Source: Deltaproteobacteria bacterium (GTDB lineage: Bacteria; Bdellovibrionota; Bacteriovoracia; Bacteriovoracales; Bacteriovoracaceae). Taken from it: DNA of 52,254 bases. The notes beneath the pieces were generated by a model. The model did not search any database. It was not told where the DNA came from and saw only the letters and a list, made by a program, of their open reading frames with translations. The translations under genes and the position numbers were made by a program. Below are positions 40,174 to 49,303 of the stretch, piece by piece. Position 1 is the first letter of the stretch. Every line of letters starts with the position of its first letter. Where the stretch lies: the NCBI GenBank assembly GCA_006226755.1, contig SBGE01000059.1, positions 1-52,254 on the forward strand. The letters are read 5' to 3'.

Positions 40174-42381
40174 TTAGCCCGCCTTCTGTCCGCCGCCTTT
40201 CTTCGGATCACCTTTTTTTGGATCACCTTTATCGGCCGCCGGTGCTTCTTCTTTTTTCTTTGGAGGAGGTGCTGCACTTGCGTTTTGAAACAATCCTCTT
40301 GGAATGTTGTAACCTTTCCTCTCGAGAACTTCGATAAACTTTGGAATGAAGCCTGTTGCTTGGTGCTCACCAATAATCTTTCCAGACTTATCAATTCCTT
40401 TTTGAACATAAAGAAAAATATCTTGTAGGGTTACAACGTCCCCTTGCATCCCACCAATTTCAGTAATGTGAGTAAGTCGTCTTGAACCATCGTCAAGACG
40501 GGATTGCTGAATCACCATATGCACAGCATTTGCGATCATTTCTCTAATTGCTTTAGGACTCAATCCTGCACCTGCGTATTGAACCAGGGTTTCAAGACGT
40601 CCAATACACTCTCTTGGATTGTTGGAGTGAACTGTTGTCATGGATCCATCGTGACCAGTACCCATGGCCTGAAGCATGTCCAGGGTTTCACCACCCCTAC
40701 ACTCCCCAACCACAATACGGTCAGGACGCATTCTCAGTGTTTGTTTAACAAGGCATCGAATATCGATTGCACCATCACCTTCTAGTGAAGGTGGACGAGT
40801 TTCAAGACGAACAACGTGATCTTGAGGGAAATCTAGTTCGGCGGAGTCTTCACAGGTAATGATACGTTCATTGGCCTGGATGAAACCTCCAAGAACGTTG
40901 ATCAAAGTTGTCTTACCAGAACCAGTACCACCAGAAACAACTATATTTCTGTGAGCTTCAACGGCAATTCGAAGAAAGTCACCCATGTTTTGTGTAATAG
41001 AACCGAACTTCACCAAATCTTTCCAAGTCAATCTATTCTCTGGGAATTTTCTGATGGTGATCGTACATCCATCTAGAGCACAAGGTGGAATAATGGCGTG
41101 AACCCTGGAACCATCTGAGAGACGAGCATCCACGTAAGGAGTTTTTTCATCAATACGACGTCCAATTGGTGCAACAATTCTTTCAATCACATTTAGAACC
41201 TGACGGTCATCTGTGAAGATAACATCAGATTTTTTAATTTTACCGCCATGTTCGAAAAAGATTTTCTCTGGGCCAACAACCATGATTTCTGAACATTCTT
41301 TATCAGCAAGTAGATCTTCTAGTGGTCCAAGACCTAGAGCTTCGTCTAGAATCTCTTTCACGATTCTATTCATATCATCTCTTGAATTGAGAATACCTTT
41401 CGTATCTTCTTTGCCCAAAAGATCTACGACCAATTTTTTTGTTTGTTCCCTCAAAATAATTTGAGCTTTAGGATCGTTATCATCCTGTTTGGAGAGATCC
41501 ATTTCTTCAACAAGTGATTTGTGAATTCTTCTTTTGAGTGCAACCCAAGCATTTTGCGCTTTCTTCTCTTCAGATCCTCCGGCCTTCGCAGCAGCAGTTT
41601 TCTTGGGATCAGTAGGCTTATTAAGCTTATCCAATGACTTTAAAACGTTCTTTTGAATAATCTTTCTGGCTACCTCAATCACTCCTTTTGCAAAAATAGA
41701 GTTTTTAGCAGCAACCATTGCTGGAACTTTTTTATTGAGAGCTTGAACCAGAGTTTGATCATCTCTTGGTACAGTTGCAAAAACCGGCTTGCCGATAGAC
41801 TTTCCAACGACTTCTGGAGTAACAGGGTGACCTTTTACAGCCTGATTCAATAGAATCTGGATCATGTCTTTTGGAAACATCATTGTCACAAGATCCGAAT
41901 ACATTCGCTTGGTCTGATTAATTGCAAGAATATCTGGCCCCGTAATCATCAAGATCATAGTGGTGTATTCCAATGCTTTTGTGCATAGATCACTTAATTC
42001 ACTTCCTCCATCGATAATCGTTAGAGGATAAATATTAGTAATAGCCTTGAGAGTTTTCCCCAGTGCTTCAGCATTAATCCCCTCACTTGCGTTGGGATCA
42101 TTTGGCATACCAATATACATGACACCCGCGGGGTGTGGTGAAATGAATTGAATAATGGACTTAGGATCAATTGCTCCTGGATACTCAGCTAAATCTTTTA
42201 CCGTTTTTTTCTGCTTAATACCGGTAATGAGGTTTTGATCACCAGAAGCTCTTTGGTCAAAGTCCAGCAAGAGCACTTTTTGTCTGGCCTCTTGAGCATA
42301 GGCGAAGGCAAGGTTGGCTGCAATCTGGGATTTACCCTGACCACCTTTTCCTCCAATAATTGTAATTATATGCCCGGCCAC
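40174..42381 (-). CDS. Fused TadZ/CpaE (MinD/ParA-like ATPase) - TadA/CpaF (secretion ATPase)
   Basis: N-term [24 protein letters not shown] deviant Walker A; C-term [82 protein letters not shown]. Confidence 0.93.
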   Translation of the reverse strand: MAGHIITIIGGKGGQGKSQIAANLAFAYAQEARQKVLLLDFDQRASGDQNLITGIKQKKTVKDLAEYPGAIDPKSIIQFISPHPAGVMYIGMPNDPNASEGINAEALGKTLKAITNIYPLTIIDGGSELSDLCTKALEYTTMILMITGPDILAINQTKRMYSDLVTMMFPKDMIQILLNQAVKGHPVTPEVVGKSIGKPVFATVPRDDQTLVQALNKKVPAMVAAKNSIFAKGVIEVARKIIQKNVLKSLDKLNKPTDPKKTAAAKAGGSEEKKAQNAWVALKRRIHKSLVEEMDLSKQDDNDPKAQIILREQTKKLVVDLLGKEDTKGILNSRDDMNRIVKEILDEALGLGPLEDLLADKECSEIMVVGPEKIFFEHGGKIKKSDVIFTDDRQVLNVIERIVAPIGRRIDEKTPYVDARLSDGSRVHAIIPPCALDGCTITIRKFPENRLTWKDLVKFGSITQNMGDFLRIAVEAHRNIVVSGGTGSGKTTLINVLGGFIQANERIITCEDSAELDFPQDHVVRLETRPPSLEGDGAIDIRCLVKQTLRMRPDRIVVGECRGGETLDMLQAMGTGHDGSMTTVHSNNPRECIGRLETLVQYAGAGLSPKAIREMIANAVHMVIQQSRLDDGSRRLTHITEIGGMQGDVVTLQDIFLYVQKGIDKSGKIIGEHQATGFIPKFIEVLERKGYNIPRGLFQNASAAPPPKKKEEAPAADKGDPKKGDPKKGGGQKAG

Positions 42382-43871
42382 TATCTTGTCCTCTGTCTAA
42401 ATTTCTTTTTAATCTCTTCAGTTCCCTGTGAAGCTGATTCAAGAATTTCCGGAGTTACGAAAATTACAAACTGACTTCTATTGGAAACATAACTTTTCGA
42501 CTTGATGAAAGAGAATAGCGCTTGGCCACCTTCAACTTGATCAACCCCGCCAGGAGGGTTTCTGTCAAAGTCGGTCGCACTTCTGTTAACGACAACCCCA
42601 CCCACGACAGCAGACTCTTTCGACTTAACCACAATATTGGTATTGATTGTATTCGACAGAACTTCTGGAGGTTGTCCAATTGAAGACGAAACTGAAATTC
42701 CCATATTCAAGTCAATCTTTTCTTCTTGAAGAATCTTCGGCTTAACGGTCAATTCAAAGCCTGACTTGGCCTCATCGGCACGAGTAAACTCTCCAGTACC
42801 TAGAGCAAACTTCTTACTTGAGTTTTTCTTAACAACACCTTGAACACCATCTTTTATGACAACCACACCAGATTGAATGACTCTAGCATGTCCAGCACTT
42901 TTGGCTGATGCAAGTTTTGGAAAAAGGTTTCCTATTGTGGCCTGAAGTGTTCCTTCTGACCCAGTGGTAACTCCACCGCCACCTTTACCAATATTAATTG
43001 AACCACCATCTCCACCAAGTGTAGGTGTCCAAGTGAAACCGAAAATTTTGTTGTAATCTCTAGTTAACTCTACAAATTGAGCTGTAATTTTGATCAACTT
43101 TGGAACTGGCTCTGGTTTTGATTTGGCATTTACTTGAACAAAATTCTGAATAATATTTTTTCTAGCGGTTTGGACAGCATCAGTTCTTTGGGCCAAAGTC
43201 TGGATTCTATCTGGAACATAGGCGTTGGCGATAATTTCAGCTCTAAGTTTATCTGGTTCGTTTGTAACAATACCTTCCAACCAAAAAAGATTGTTCACAA
43301 CCCTAACAGTTACATCACGAAGACCGTTCTTTTGAATCTCATCTTGCATTTTCTTTGCAATGATTCTTTGTGTTTGCGGTGAAAGCTCTACTAGTCTGAT
43401 CACATCTGGATACTTGTCCAGAATAACAACAACTTTCCCAATATCGGCCGGAACAACAATTCTCCCACCAACATATACATAATCACCTTTGACACCTATT
43501 TCTAAGCCTTCCACATCACCAAGGAAATCTTTCAACTCCCTTACAACTTTTGATTGATCGCTGGCCGTAACTGTTACGAGGTATCTGGCTTTGATATCTC
43601 CGACTGTGTTTCTTACTGTAACTGAAGTCTTACCAGGCTTCATTCCTTTGAAGGTCAATTCTCTTTTTGAAGGAATAAGCTGATAACTGAGAATAGACTC
43701 GTTACCAATCTGAATTTTTGTTGAAGGGGCGAAGTCAAGTTTTTCAATCGAATCGATACCCAATACAACTTCGATATTTTTTTCTGGTGGATCACCACCA
43801 GCAGCTTGTGCCCATACATTAGCAGTGAACAAGAATGTGACGATCAGTAAAAGATGTTTCAAACTTGTCAC
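42381..43871 (-). CDS. cpaC: Tad secretin (CpaC/RcpA)
   Basis: N-terminal pilus-assembly repeat then secretin domain (VELTRDYNKIFGFTWTP, LNMGISVSSSIGQ, VVGGVVVNRSATDFDR, FVIFVTPEIL). Confidence 0.9.
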   Translation of the reverse strand: MTSLKHLLLIVTFLFTANVWAQAAGGDPPEKNIEVVLGIDSIEKLDFAPSTKIQIGNESILSYQLIPSKRELTFKGMKPGKTSVTVRNTVGDIKARYLVTVTASDQSKVVRELKDFLGDVEGLEIGVKGDYVYVGGRIVVPADIGKVVVILDKYPDVIRLVELSPQTQRIIAKKMQDEIQKNGLRDVTVRVVNNLFWLEGIVTNEPDKLRAEIIANAYVPDRIQTLAQRTDAVQTARKNIIQNFVQVNAKSKPEPVPKLIKITAQFVELTRDYNKIFGFTWTPTLGGDGGSINIGKGGGGVTTGSEGTLQATIGNLFPKLASAKSAGHARVIQSGVVVIKDGVQGVVKKNSSKKFALGTGEFTRADEAKSGFELTVKPKILQEEKIDLNMGISVSSSIGQPPEVLSNTINTNIVVKSKESAVVGGVVVNRSATDFDRNPPGGVDQVEGGQALFSFIKSKSYVSNRSQFVIFVTPEILESASQGTEEIKKKFRQRTR

Positions 43872-44728
43872 CTGGCTCCTTTTTTAGCGCTGTACTTATC
43901 TGAAAAGAAAGCCTTTGCTTCCGAAGCGTCTTCACCCAAAAGGTCGAAGATTTTTGTAGGCTTGATTCTAACAACCTTATTGTCAGATTTTGCTCTAAGA
44001 GAAAGATAAGGTGGGATACCTGTAAACGTCAGAAGGAAAACTAATTTCTGAACCTGATAAGGGTCGAGTTCCATCGTCACAGTATTGTACTGACTGTAAG
44101 TACTCAAATTCATCTTACGAATAACTGTTGGAGTTTTAACACCAATCAGAGGAATATTATTCGTCATGTTCATCCCGGTAGAAAGAACGTGAACATCTTG
44201 AAGAATGGTCATAACTTTCTGCATGTCTTTTCGTCCGGCAGAGTAATCGATAGCTGCAATGATATCGACCTTGTCTCCAGGCTTGAGAAGCTTAGAAACC
44301 GCTTGCTTCTCTGTGATAGTAATTGCGACGGCCCTCTTACCATTTGAAACGGTGTGAGCAAGACCAGTTCTCATCCCCGGAAATGTAACTCGAGGCTTTG
44401 TTACTTGTTCATCTTTAAGGATTGGAACTGTCGCAATCAAACCATCATCAAGATCCTTCATACTTTTAAAATGTCCGGGGGCTGCAAAGGTTTGCGGAAC
44501 AGACTTAACTGTAACTTTTGAGTCATCAATAAGTTCAAGCTCTTTGATATCAACCTTCGCGACAACGACTGTGACGGGCTTTCCGTATTTTTCGACCAAA
44601 ACATTTTCTCGATCTTCAATGTAGGTATAAACCATAAACATCGCAAAAACGGAGATTATGAGAGCTAATGTAAACGCACGTGTGTTCATCAATTCCTTCC
44701 ATGGAAAAGTTTGCTTACATTTTATCAA
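43868..44728 (-). CDS. cpaB: Flp pilus assembly protein CpaB/RcpC (SAF domain)
   Basis: VVVAKVDIKELELIDDSKVTVKSVP, KDEQVTKPRVTFPG, KRAVAITITEKQAVSKLLKPGDKVDIIA. Confidence 0.9.
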   Translation of the reverse strand: MIKCKQTFPWKELMNTRAFTLALIISVFAMFMVYTYIEDRENVLVEKYGKPVTVVVAKVDIKELELIDDSKVTVKSVPQTFAAPGHFKSMKDLDDGLIATVPILKDEQVTKPRVTFPGMRTGLAHTVSNGKRAVAITITEKQAVSKLLKPGDKVDIIAAIDYSAGRKDMQKVMTILQDVHVLSTGMNMTNNIPLIGVKTPTVIRKMNLSTYSQYNTVTMELDPYQVQKLVFLLTFTGIPPYLSLRAKSDNKVVRIKPTKIFDLLGEDASEAKAFFSDKYSAKKGAR

Positions 44729-44771
44729 AAATTACGAAGGTTTATGCCGAGAGGCAATATTTACAGCTGTG

Positions 44772-45293
44772 TCAATTCTTGCGATTTACGCAGTCTTCAA
44801 GTTTGTTGAGGGCGCCGTTAAAAGCCAACCAAACTTCTCGGTATTGAGCCCCATCATCAAGCTTGAGTGAATAAGTTTCTCCACACACACCATAAGCGGT
44901 TGCTGGACGAATATAAGAGGTTTGATTTTCTTCCAAATCAGGTTCATCACAGGTTTCATCTTGCTTGATATCACCAAACAAAGCGTTGTATTTGAAACAA
45001 GTAGTATGTGGAAGTCTACTCACAATCTTTTCGGCCCAACCCAAGGCAAAATGTCCGACATCGACCAGACCAGACTCATCTTTCCAACTTTTTAAAATTC
45101 TGGCGTTTGGCAGTCGGGAATTATGTTGATTGAACATATAGAAATAGGCCCTTGTCGCTTTTTGTTGGTTAATTGAAGCATTGATTGAATTTCCTGTTAC
45201 AAGCAAGACTCCACAGAGCACCAACACCAATGGCAAAAATACAATGAATTCAAATAAGGCCTGTCCCTGCTCTGATTTCATCTCAACACCCAT
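44772..45293 (-). CDS. TadE-like pseudopilin
   Basis: MKSEQGQALFEFIVFLPLVLVLCGVLLV; prepilin-like GQxxxEF; start moved from 45335. Confidence 0.75.
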   Translation of the reverse strand: MGVEMKSEQGQALFEFIVFLPLVLVLCGVLLVTGNSINASINQQKATRAYFYMFNQHNSRLPNARILKSWKDESGLVDVGHFALGWAEKIVSRLPHTTCFKYNALFGDIKQDETCDEPDLEENQTSYIRPATAYGVCGETYSLKLDDGAQYREVWLAFNGALNKLEDCVNRKN

Positions 45294-45831
45294 TATCCGA
45301 CAACGTATGATGGGGAGTTCCCCCTGCTCCATCACAAGACGGGGCTCCCAAATCTCTTACAGCTTTGCAAGTTCTCTCAAGGCAAGTTTGCTTGGTTGGC
45401 TCTCTTCCCAAGAAGGCTTCTGAGATCATTTCCATTGGATCCAAACTAGCAAACGGAAAACCAAACGAGAATTTCTCCTGGTACTTCATGATCGCACCGA
45501 CATAAAGTCTGGCGGCCGTATCATCTGAAGGAGGATTGTTAAAAGTTGGATCACCTTGATTATGCTTCATGTATCTTTTGAAAACTTCTTTGGCCCTGGT
45601 GGCGGCCATTGTATCTGTGTTTGTATCACTCGTACTATTTCTATCGTAAACGAGGAATGCTCTCGCTGCTTGAAAAGTTGCATAATGAGTCATGTAACCT
45701 CTGGCAAAATTAAGAGCTATTTTTAAATACACAAACATAAATCCAAACATTAAAACAAAGACAACAATGAACTCAATCGTCGATTGTCCTTCTTCTCGCT
45801 CAATCAATGTTTTCTTCTTTTCACTCATCAT
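45283..45831 (-). CDS. TadE-like pseudopilin
   Basis: EEGQSTIEFIVVFVLMFGFMFVYLKIALNFARGYMTHYATFQAARAFLVYD. Confidence 0.78.
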   Translation of the reverse strand: MMSEKKKTLIEREEGQSTIEFIVVFVLMFGFMFVYLKIALNFARGYMTHYATFQAARAFLVYDRNSTSDTNTDTMAATRAKEVFKRYMKHNQGDPTFNNPPSDDTAARLYVGAIMKYQEKFSFGFPFASLDPMEMISEAFLGREPTKQTCLERTCKAVRDLGAPSCDGAGGTPHHTLSDNGC

Positions 45832-46124
45832 GGTTTTGGATAATCCTCATCATTTGAAAAGAAACGAGATCCTGAACCGTCTGCATTTGTGAAAGTATCG
45901 TGATTGCCAGTGTAAGTTGAGTTATCAAGCTCAGCAGTTCCTGGCCTTCCATGCCGATATGTGTACATCATTGAATTTCTCATCCCATTAACGATCGTTG
46001 AGTTCGGTCCCATGATCTCTCTGAATTTTTCATTTTGAATGACAACAAGAACAAGAGTGAGAACTACTCCCAAAAGCATGATGTATTCAACAATACTTTG
46101 TCCTTCTTCGTTATTCATCACCAA
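45828..46124 (-). CDS. Pilin-like protein
   Basis: NNEEGQSIVEYIMLLGVVLTLVLVVI; prepilin-like motif GQxxxEY. Confidence 0.75.
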   Translation of the reverse strand: MVMNNEEGQSIVEYIMLLGVVLTLVLVVIQNEKFREIMGPNSTIVNGMRNSMMYTYRHGRPGTAELDNSTYTGNHDTFTNADGSGSRFFSNDEDYPKP

Positions 46125-46630
46125 AACATAAGCTCCCGATTTTCAAACCCAAACCACATCCATGAAATAAGGATAACAGGCGCATAAGAGAATTTCGTTC
46201 CGAAAACCTCTTTGATCGCAGGTATATCCATACATTTTATCGCAGATAAAATTTTTTCAAAGTTATTCAAAGCATTCATGATGAGAAGAAAAAGACCGAC
46301 GATCACAGTCGACAATAATAAAAAGAGAAATGCACTTTCATGAAGATCAACTGGTGTTAAAAGGTAAAAGCTAACCAAATATTTAGAATCGCCTCCCCCC
46401 ATGATTTTCAACATAAAAAGAATGAAACCAACAAAGAAAAAAGCTATCGGGAAAATGAACGTCTTCATTTCCCAGCGGTACTGCTCAGGAAACAAGAAAG
46501 TGAGCAGGGCAAAAATTGAAATGTTAATGAGGGCCCAATAATTTGGAATCTTCCTGGTTTTAATATCCCCGTAAGCAACCAAGAGCAGCTGTAGGAGAAG
46601 GAAAATGAATACCGAAATCGGAAGCTTCAT
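46118..46630 (-). CDS. cpaA: Prepilin peptidase (TadV/CpaA, A24)
   Basis: GDIKTRKIPNYW and KIMGGGDSKYLVSFYLL catalytic Asp motifs; multi-TM. Confidence 0.9.
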   Translation of the reverse strand: MKLPISVFIFLLLQLLLVAYGDIKTRKIPNYWALINISIFALLTFLFPEQYRWEMKTFIFPIAFFFVGFILFMLKIMGGGDSKYLVSFYLLTPVDLHESAFLFLLLSTVIVGLFLLIMNALNNFEKILSAIKCMDIPAIKEVFGTKFSYAPVILISWMWFGFENRELMFW

Positions 46631-46638
46631 GCTCTCCC

Positions 46639-46851
46639 CTATTTATTATTCTTAAAAGAGTCCACGAAGCACTTCTTTTTGCAGACTCCTACTGATAGCT
46701 GCTGAGAGAGATAAAAGGCGAGATTCCCCATGGTGCCTGTGAGATAGCCATTGATAGCATCCACCATTTTCATAGCGATAATGGCCATGAAGGAGAAGAT
46801 GATAATGTATTCAATAAGTGCTTGTCCGGCGGCACTTCTTTTTAATTTCAT
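46639..46851 (-). CDS. Pilin-like protein
   Basis: AAGQALIEYIIIFSFMAIIAMKMVDAI; prepilin-like motif. Confidence 0.72.
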   Translation of the reverse strand: MKLKRSAAGQALIEYIIIFSFMAIIAMKMVDAINGYLTGTMGNLAFYLSQQLSVGVCKKKCFVDSFKNNK

Positions 46852-46950
46852 ATGGATACATTTTAAATGATGTCGGGATAGGACACAAAGAAGGGCAGAT
46901 TCTTCTTCGAAAGAAGATTACTCAAAAAACGGAAGGAAAACAAAATTATC

Positions 46951-46976
46951 GGAAGCCCTTGAGGGCCAGAGCTTCC
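46951..46976 (-). terminator. Hairpin downstream of flp (possible terminator/attenuator)
   Basis: Minus strand GGAAGCTCTG-GCCCT-CA-AGGGC-TTCC between flp and the rest of the tad genes; weak T run downstream. Confidence 0.5.
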
Positions 46977-46989
46977 TAAAAACTAAGCC

Positions 46990-47187
46990 TTACTGCATAC
47001 CTTCTAGCTCAGTAGTAATTTTGTTTTGAGCAGTGTCAAATACACCTTTCGTCAACGAATCCAGCTTTTCCTGGGCCGTAGTCTTGAACTTGAAAACGAT
47101 CAAGGCCACAACGGCTACCAGCAGGATGTATTCTGTTGAGGTCTGCCCTTCCTCGTCCTTAAGATATTCCAAAAACTTACTCATCAT
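46990..47187 (-). CDS. flp: Flp-type major pilin
   Basis: MSKFLEYLKDEEGQTSTEYILLVAVVALIVFKFKTTAQEKLDSLT. Confidence 0.9.
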   Translation of the reverse strand: MMSKFLEYLKDEEGQTSTEYILLVAVVALIVFKFKTTAQEKLDSLTKGVFDTAQNKITTELEGMQ

Positions 47188-47227
47188 ACCTCTCTCCTAT
47201 AACAAAGGATCTTGATAGTACTGGTCA

Positions 47228-47257
47228 CTTATCGGCATAAGCCCCAATACTCTTTAG
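47228..47257 (-). promoter_or_regulatory. Sigma28 (FliA)-like promoter for flp pilin
   Basis: Minus strand CTAAAG-N13-ATGCCGATAAG, same layout as the RHS gene promoter. Confidence 0.6.
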
Positions 47258-47449
47258 GGAAAATATAAATATAAACACTTATGGTTTACTTCTCCTTCTT
47301 TCCCATGTCTTATTATACCGCAACGCATTATATGCCTCAAGAGAAATTGACCCTAAAGGTCGGGTATAAGCATCTAGAATTATTGAAAATTAACAAGTGT
47401 GAAAATGTTTACTAGGGCCTATTCTCTCGCAAATTGCTATAATGGCTCT

Positions 47450-47632
47450 AGGACCTTGGTTAGGCGAAGACGAGTTTCGCCCTACAAGATTTTTCAAGGA
47501 AGCGGTCCCTGATCACGGTGAGCAAGCTCACATCACCAAAAGTGATAAGTGAGAAGCCTGAAGTGGTTACTAACTGCATCCACCTAGCAAATGCTGGGCG
47601 GAACCTAAAGCCGGCCAAGGTCCTTTATCTTT
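47450..47632 (+). ncRNA. ssrS: Probable 6S RNA
   Basis: TATAAT at 47438-47443; ~183 nt; perfect 10-bp end pairing AGGACCTTGG...CCAAGGTCCT; apical GGTGAGCAAGCTCAC and GAGAAGCCTGAA resemble E. coli 6S GGTGAGCATGCTC...GAGAAGCCTTAA. Confidence 0.7.
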
Positions 47633-47696
47633 TCTCTCGCCCTTCTAAACAGCCTATTTCATTGACAGCAGAGCACAAAGACTTCATCATTTTTAT

Positions 47697-48227
47697 ATGG
47701 AAAGCACTCAACATCCCCAAACAGAAATTAAAACAGATTGGATCGAAACTTTAGCTCTTGAAGAGTTGAATATGGATGAAACTGGGATCATTCACATTGA
47801 TGATCATTTGAATCCTTCTCACCTACTTGAAGAGTCTTCTATTCAATTCATGGATCAATTGAGAGAAAGAGTTGATATCTACGTTGGTAGATTCAATGAA
47901 TACAGAGGTGCCGCTTCTGGTTCACATATCAAGATTTTTAAGATCTCGAACACCATCAACGACTTTATGCTTTTTAGAAATTCTTTAAGACTTGTTTTTG
48001 CTCGTAAGGCGAATGATTTGATCTCTATTGGATTTCTTTCCAGTGGAAAGGATGTCTTTGCTGCGAGATTAAATAAAGATGATCAAGCACAGCATGGTAT
48101 CCATGAAATTCGTGCTCATGTTGGTCCATTTAATAAAATCTCTTGGAAGTTTCAGGGTGAATCTGTAGATTTAGATGCTCTCGTTAAGCACTATCTATCA
48201 GAATTTATCAGACATTCTTCTAGATAA
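47697..48227 (+). CDS. Hypothetical protein downstream of 6S RNA
   Basis: 176-aa ORF, no recognised family; start codon uncertain. Confidence 0.65.
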   Translation: MESTQHPQTEIKTDWIETLALEELNMDETGIIHIDDHLNPSHLLEESSIQFMDQLRERVDIYVGRFNEYRGAASGSHIKIFKISNTINDFMLFRNSLRLVFARKANDLISIGFLSSGKDVFAARLNKDDQAQHGIHEIRAHVGPFNKISWKFQGESVDLDALVKHYLSEFIRHSSR

Positions 48228-49212
48228 AACTTATTCCTGTTCCCTTTTTGACTTTTTTACCGCCAGTCTTCTTTCCGTGTAATCTTCGGAAAGTAAATTC
48301 CAGTGATTCTTCAACTGTTGGCATATTAACATTGAGAAAACCTTCAATGTTTGCGACATCTAAGTGAAAATAAAACTCACTTTGACCCCGTCTCGATTCA
48401 TCAGAAGGAAAATCCCACTTGCCTCTATCTATCAATCTCTTGTTTTCTTCAAAAATATCAGCATACATTTGGGAGAATTGATAATGTGTCACAGTGTCTG
48501 TCGAACAAACTTGGAAAAGCCTATTGGCGACTTTTTTTTCAAAGCAGATCTTCATCAAAGTTCCCAAATAAAATATATCCAGGAATCCCGTGTGGATGAA
48601 ATCATCGGCAACAACTCTTTCTCCACCAGAGAGATGGCGTTGAATGGTTTCAAACCAATTCTTTCCATTGGGAACAATACCTCTTCCATAGATATTGCAT
48701 GTTCGAAAAATAATATAATTTAAACTCGTCTTTTGCAGATAAAACTCGGCTTGCGATTGAGTTTTACCCATCGTGGTCGAAGAGTCTGGAATATCCATTT
48801 CAATATATTTTTTGTTTTGTCCGGCAAAAACATGATTTGAAGATATGTAACAAACTTGTGATCTGTAGCGATGGCAGTATTCCGCTACATTAAAGAGTCC
48901 ACTTGTATTCTTGGCCTCAGCGAGCTCTGGGCTCTTGTGCGCCTGAAGAAACGATTCCACACCCTCGGCGTAAATCGTAATATCAGGTTTGAAAGCATAA
49001 ATAATGAGCTGAACTTCATCTTTAGCAAGAACGTCGCAGGGTAACGTCAGAATTCCTGGAAGACTGACGGGGTTCTTGTGATAAGTTCCAATGACTTTGA
49101 AATCTCTTCTGAGAATTTCGGCAAGATTTGATCCAAGAAAAGAATTAACTCCGAAGATCAGAACTGTTCTGATTGCTTCTTTTTCTTTTTTTTCCTCTTC
49201 TTTGGTCGCCAT
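48220..49212 (-). CDS. NAD-dependent epimerase / RmlD-like reductase
   Basis: TVLIFGVNSFLGSNLAEIL, YISSNHVFAG, FRTCNIYGRG. Confidence 0.85.
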   Translation of the reverse strand: MATKEEEKKEKEAIRTVLIFGVNSFLGSNLAEILRRDFKVIGTYHKNPVSLPGILTLPCDVLAKDEVQLIIYAFKPDITIYAEGVESFLQAHKSPELAEAKNTSGLFNVAEYCHRYRSQVCYISSNHVFAGQNKKYIEMDIPDSSTTMGKTQSQAEFYLQKTSLNYIIFRTCNIYGRGIVPNGKNWFETIQRHLSGGERVVADDFIHTGFLDIFYLGTLMKICFEKKVANRLFQVCSTDTVTHYQFSQMYADIFEENKRLIDRGKWDFPSDESRRGQSEFYFHLDVANIEGFLNVNMPTVEESLEFTFRRLHGKKTGGKKVKKGTGISFI

Positions 49213-49257
49213 AAAAACTTCTTTTTAGAAAGTTTATCATATTCACAAAATAAAAAA

Positions 49258-49290
49258 ACGCCCTGGCCTCATTCGAGGCCCGCGGGCGTT
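49258..49290 (-). terminator. Rho-independent terminator for flagellin
   Basis: Minus strand AACGCCCGCGGGCCTCGAATGAGGCCAGGGCGTTTTTTT. Confidence 0.9.
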
Positions 49291-49303
49291 GGTTCTAACG
49301 AAA

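Noticed and set aside
47518-47754. 78-aa ORF 47518..47754
   Set aside because: Overlaps the structured 6S-like RNA and the start of 47697 ORF; no protein-like signal.
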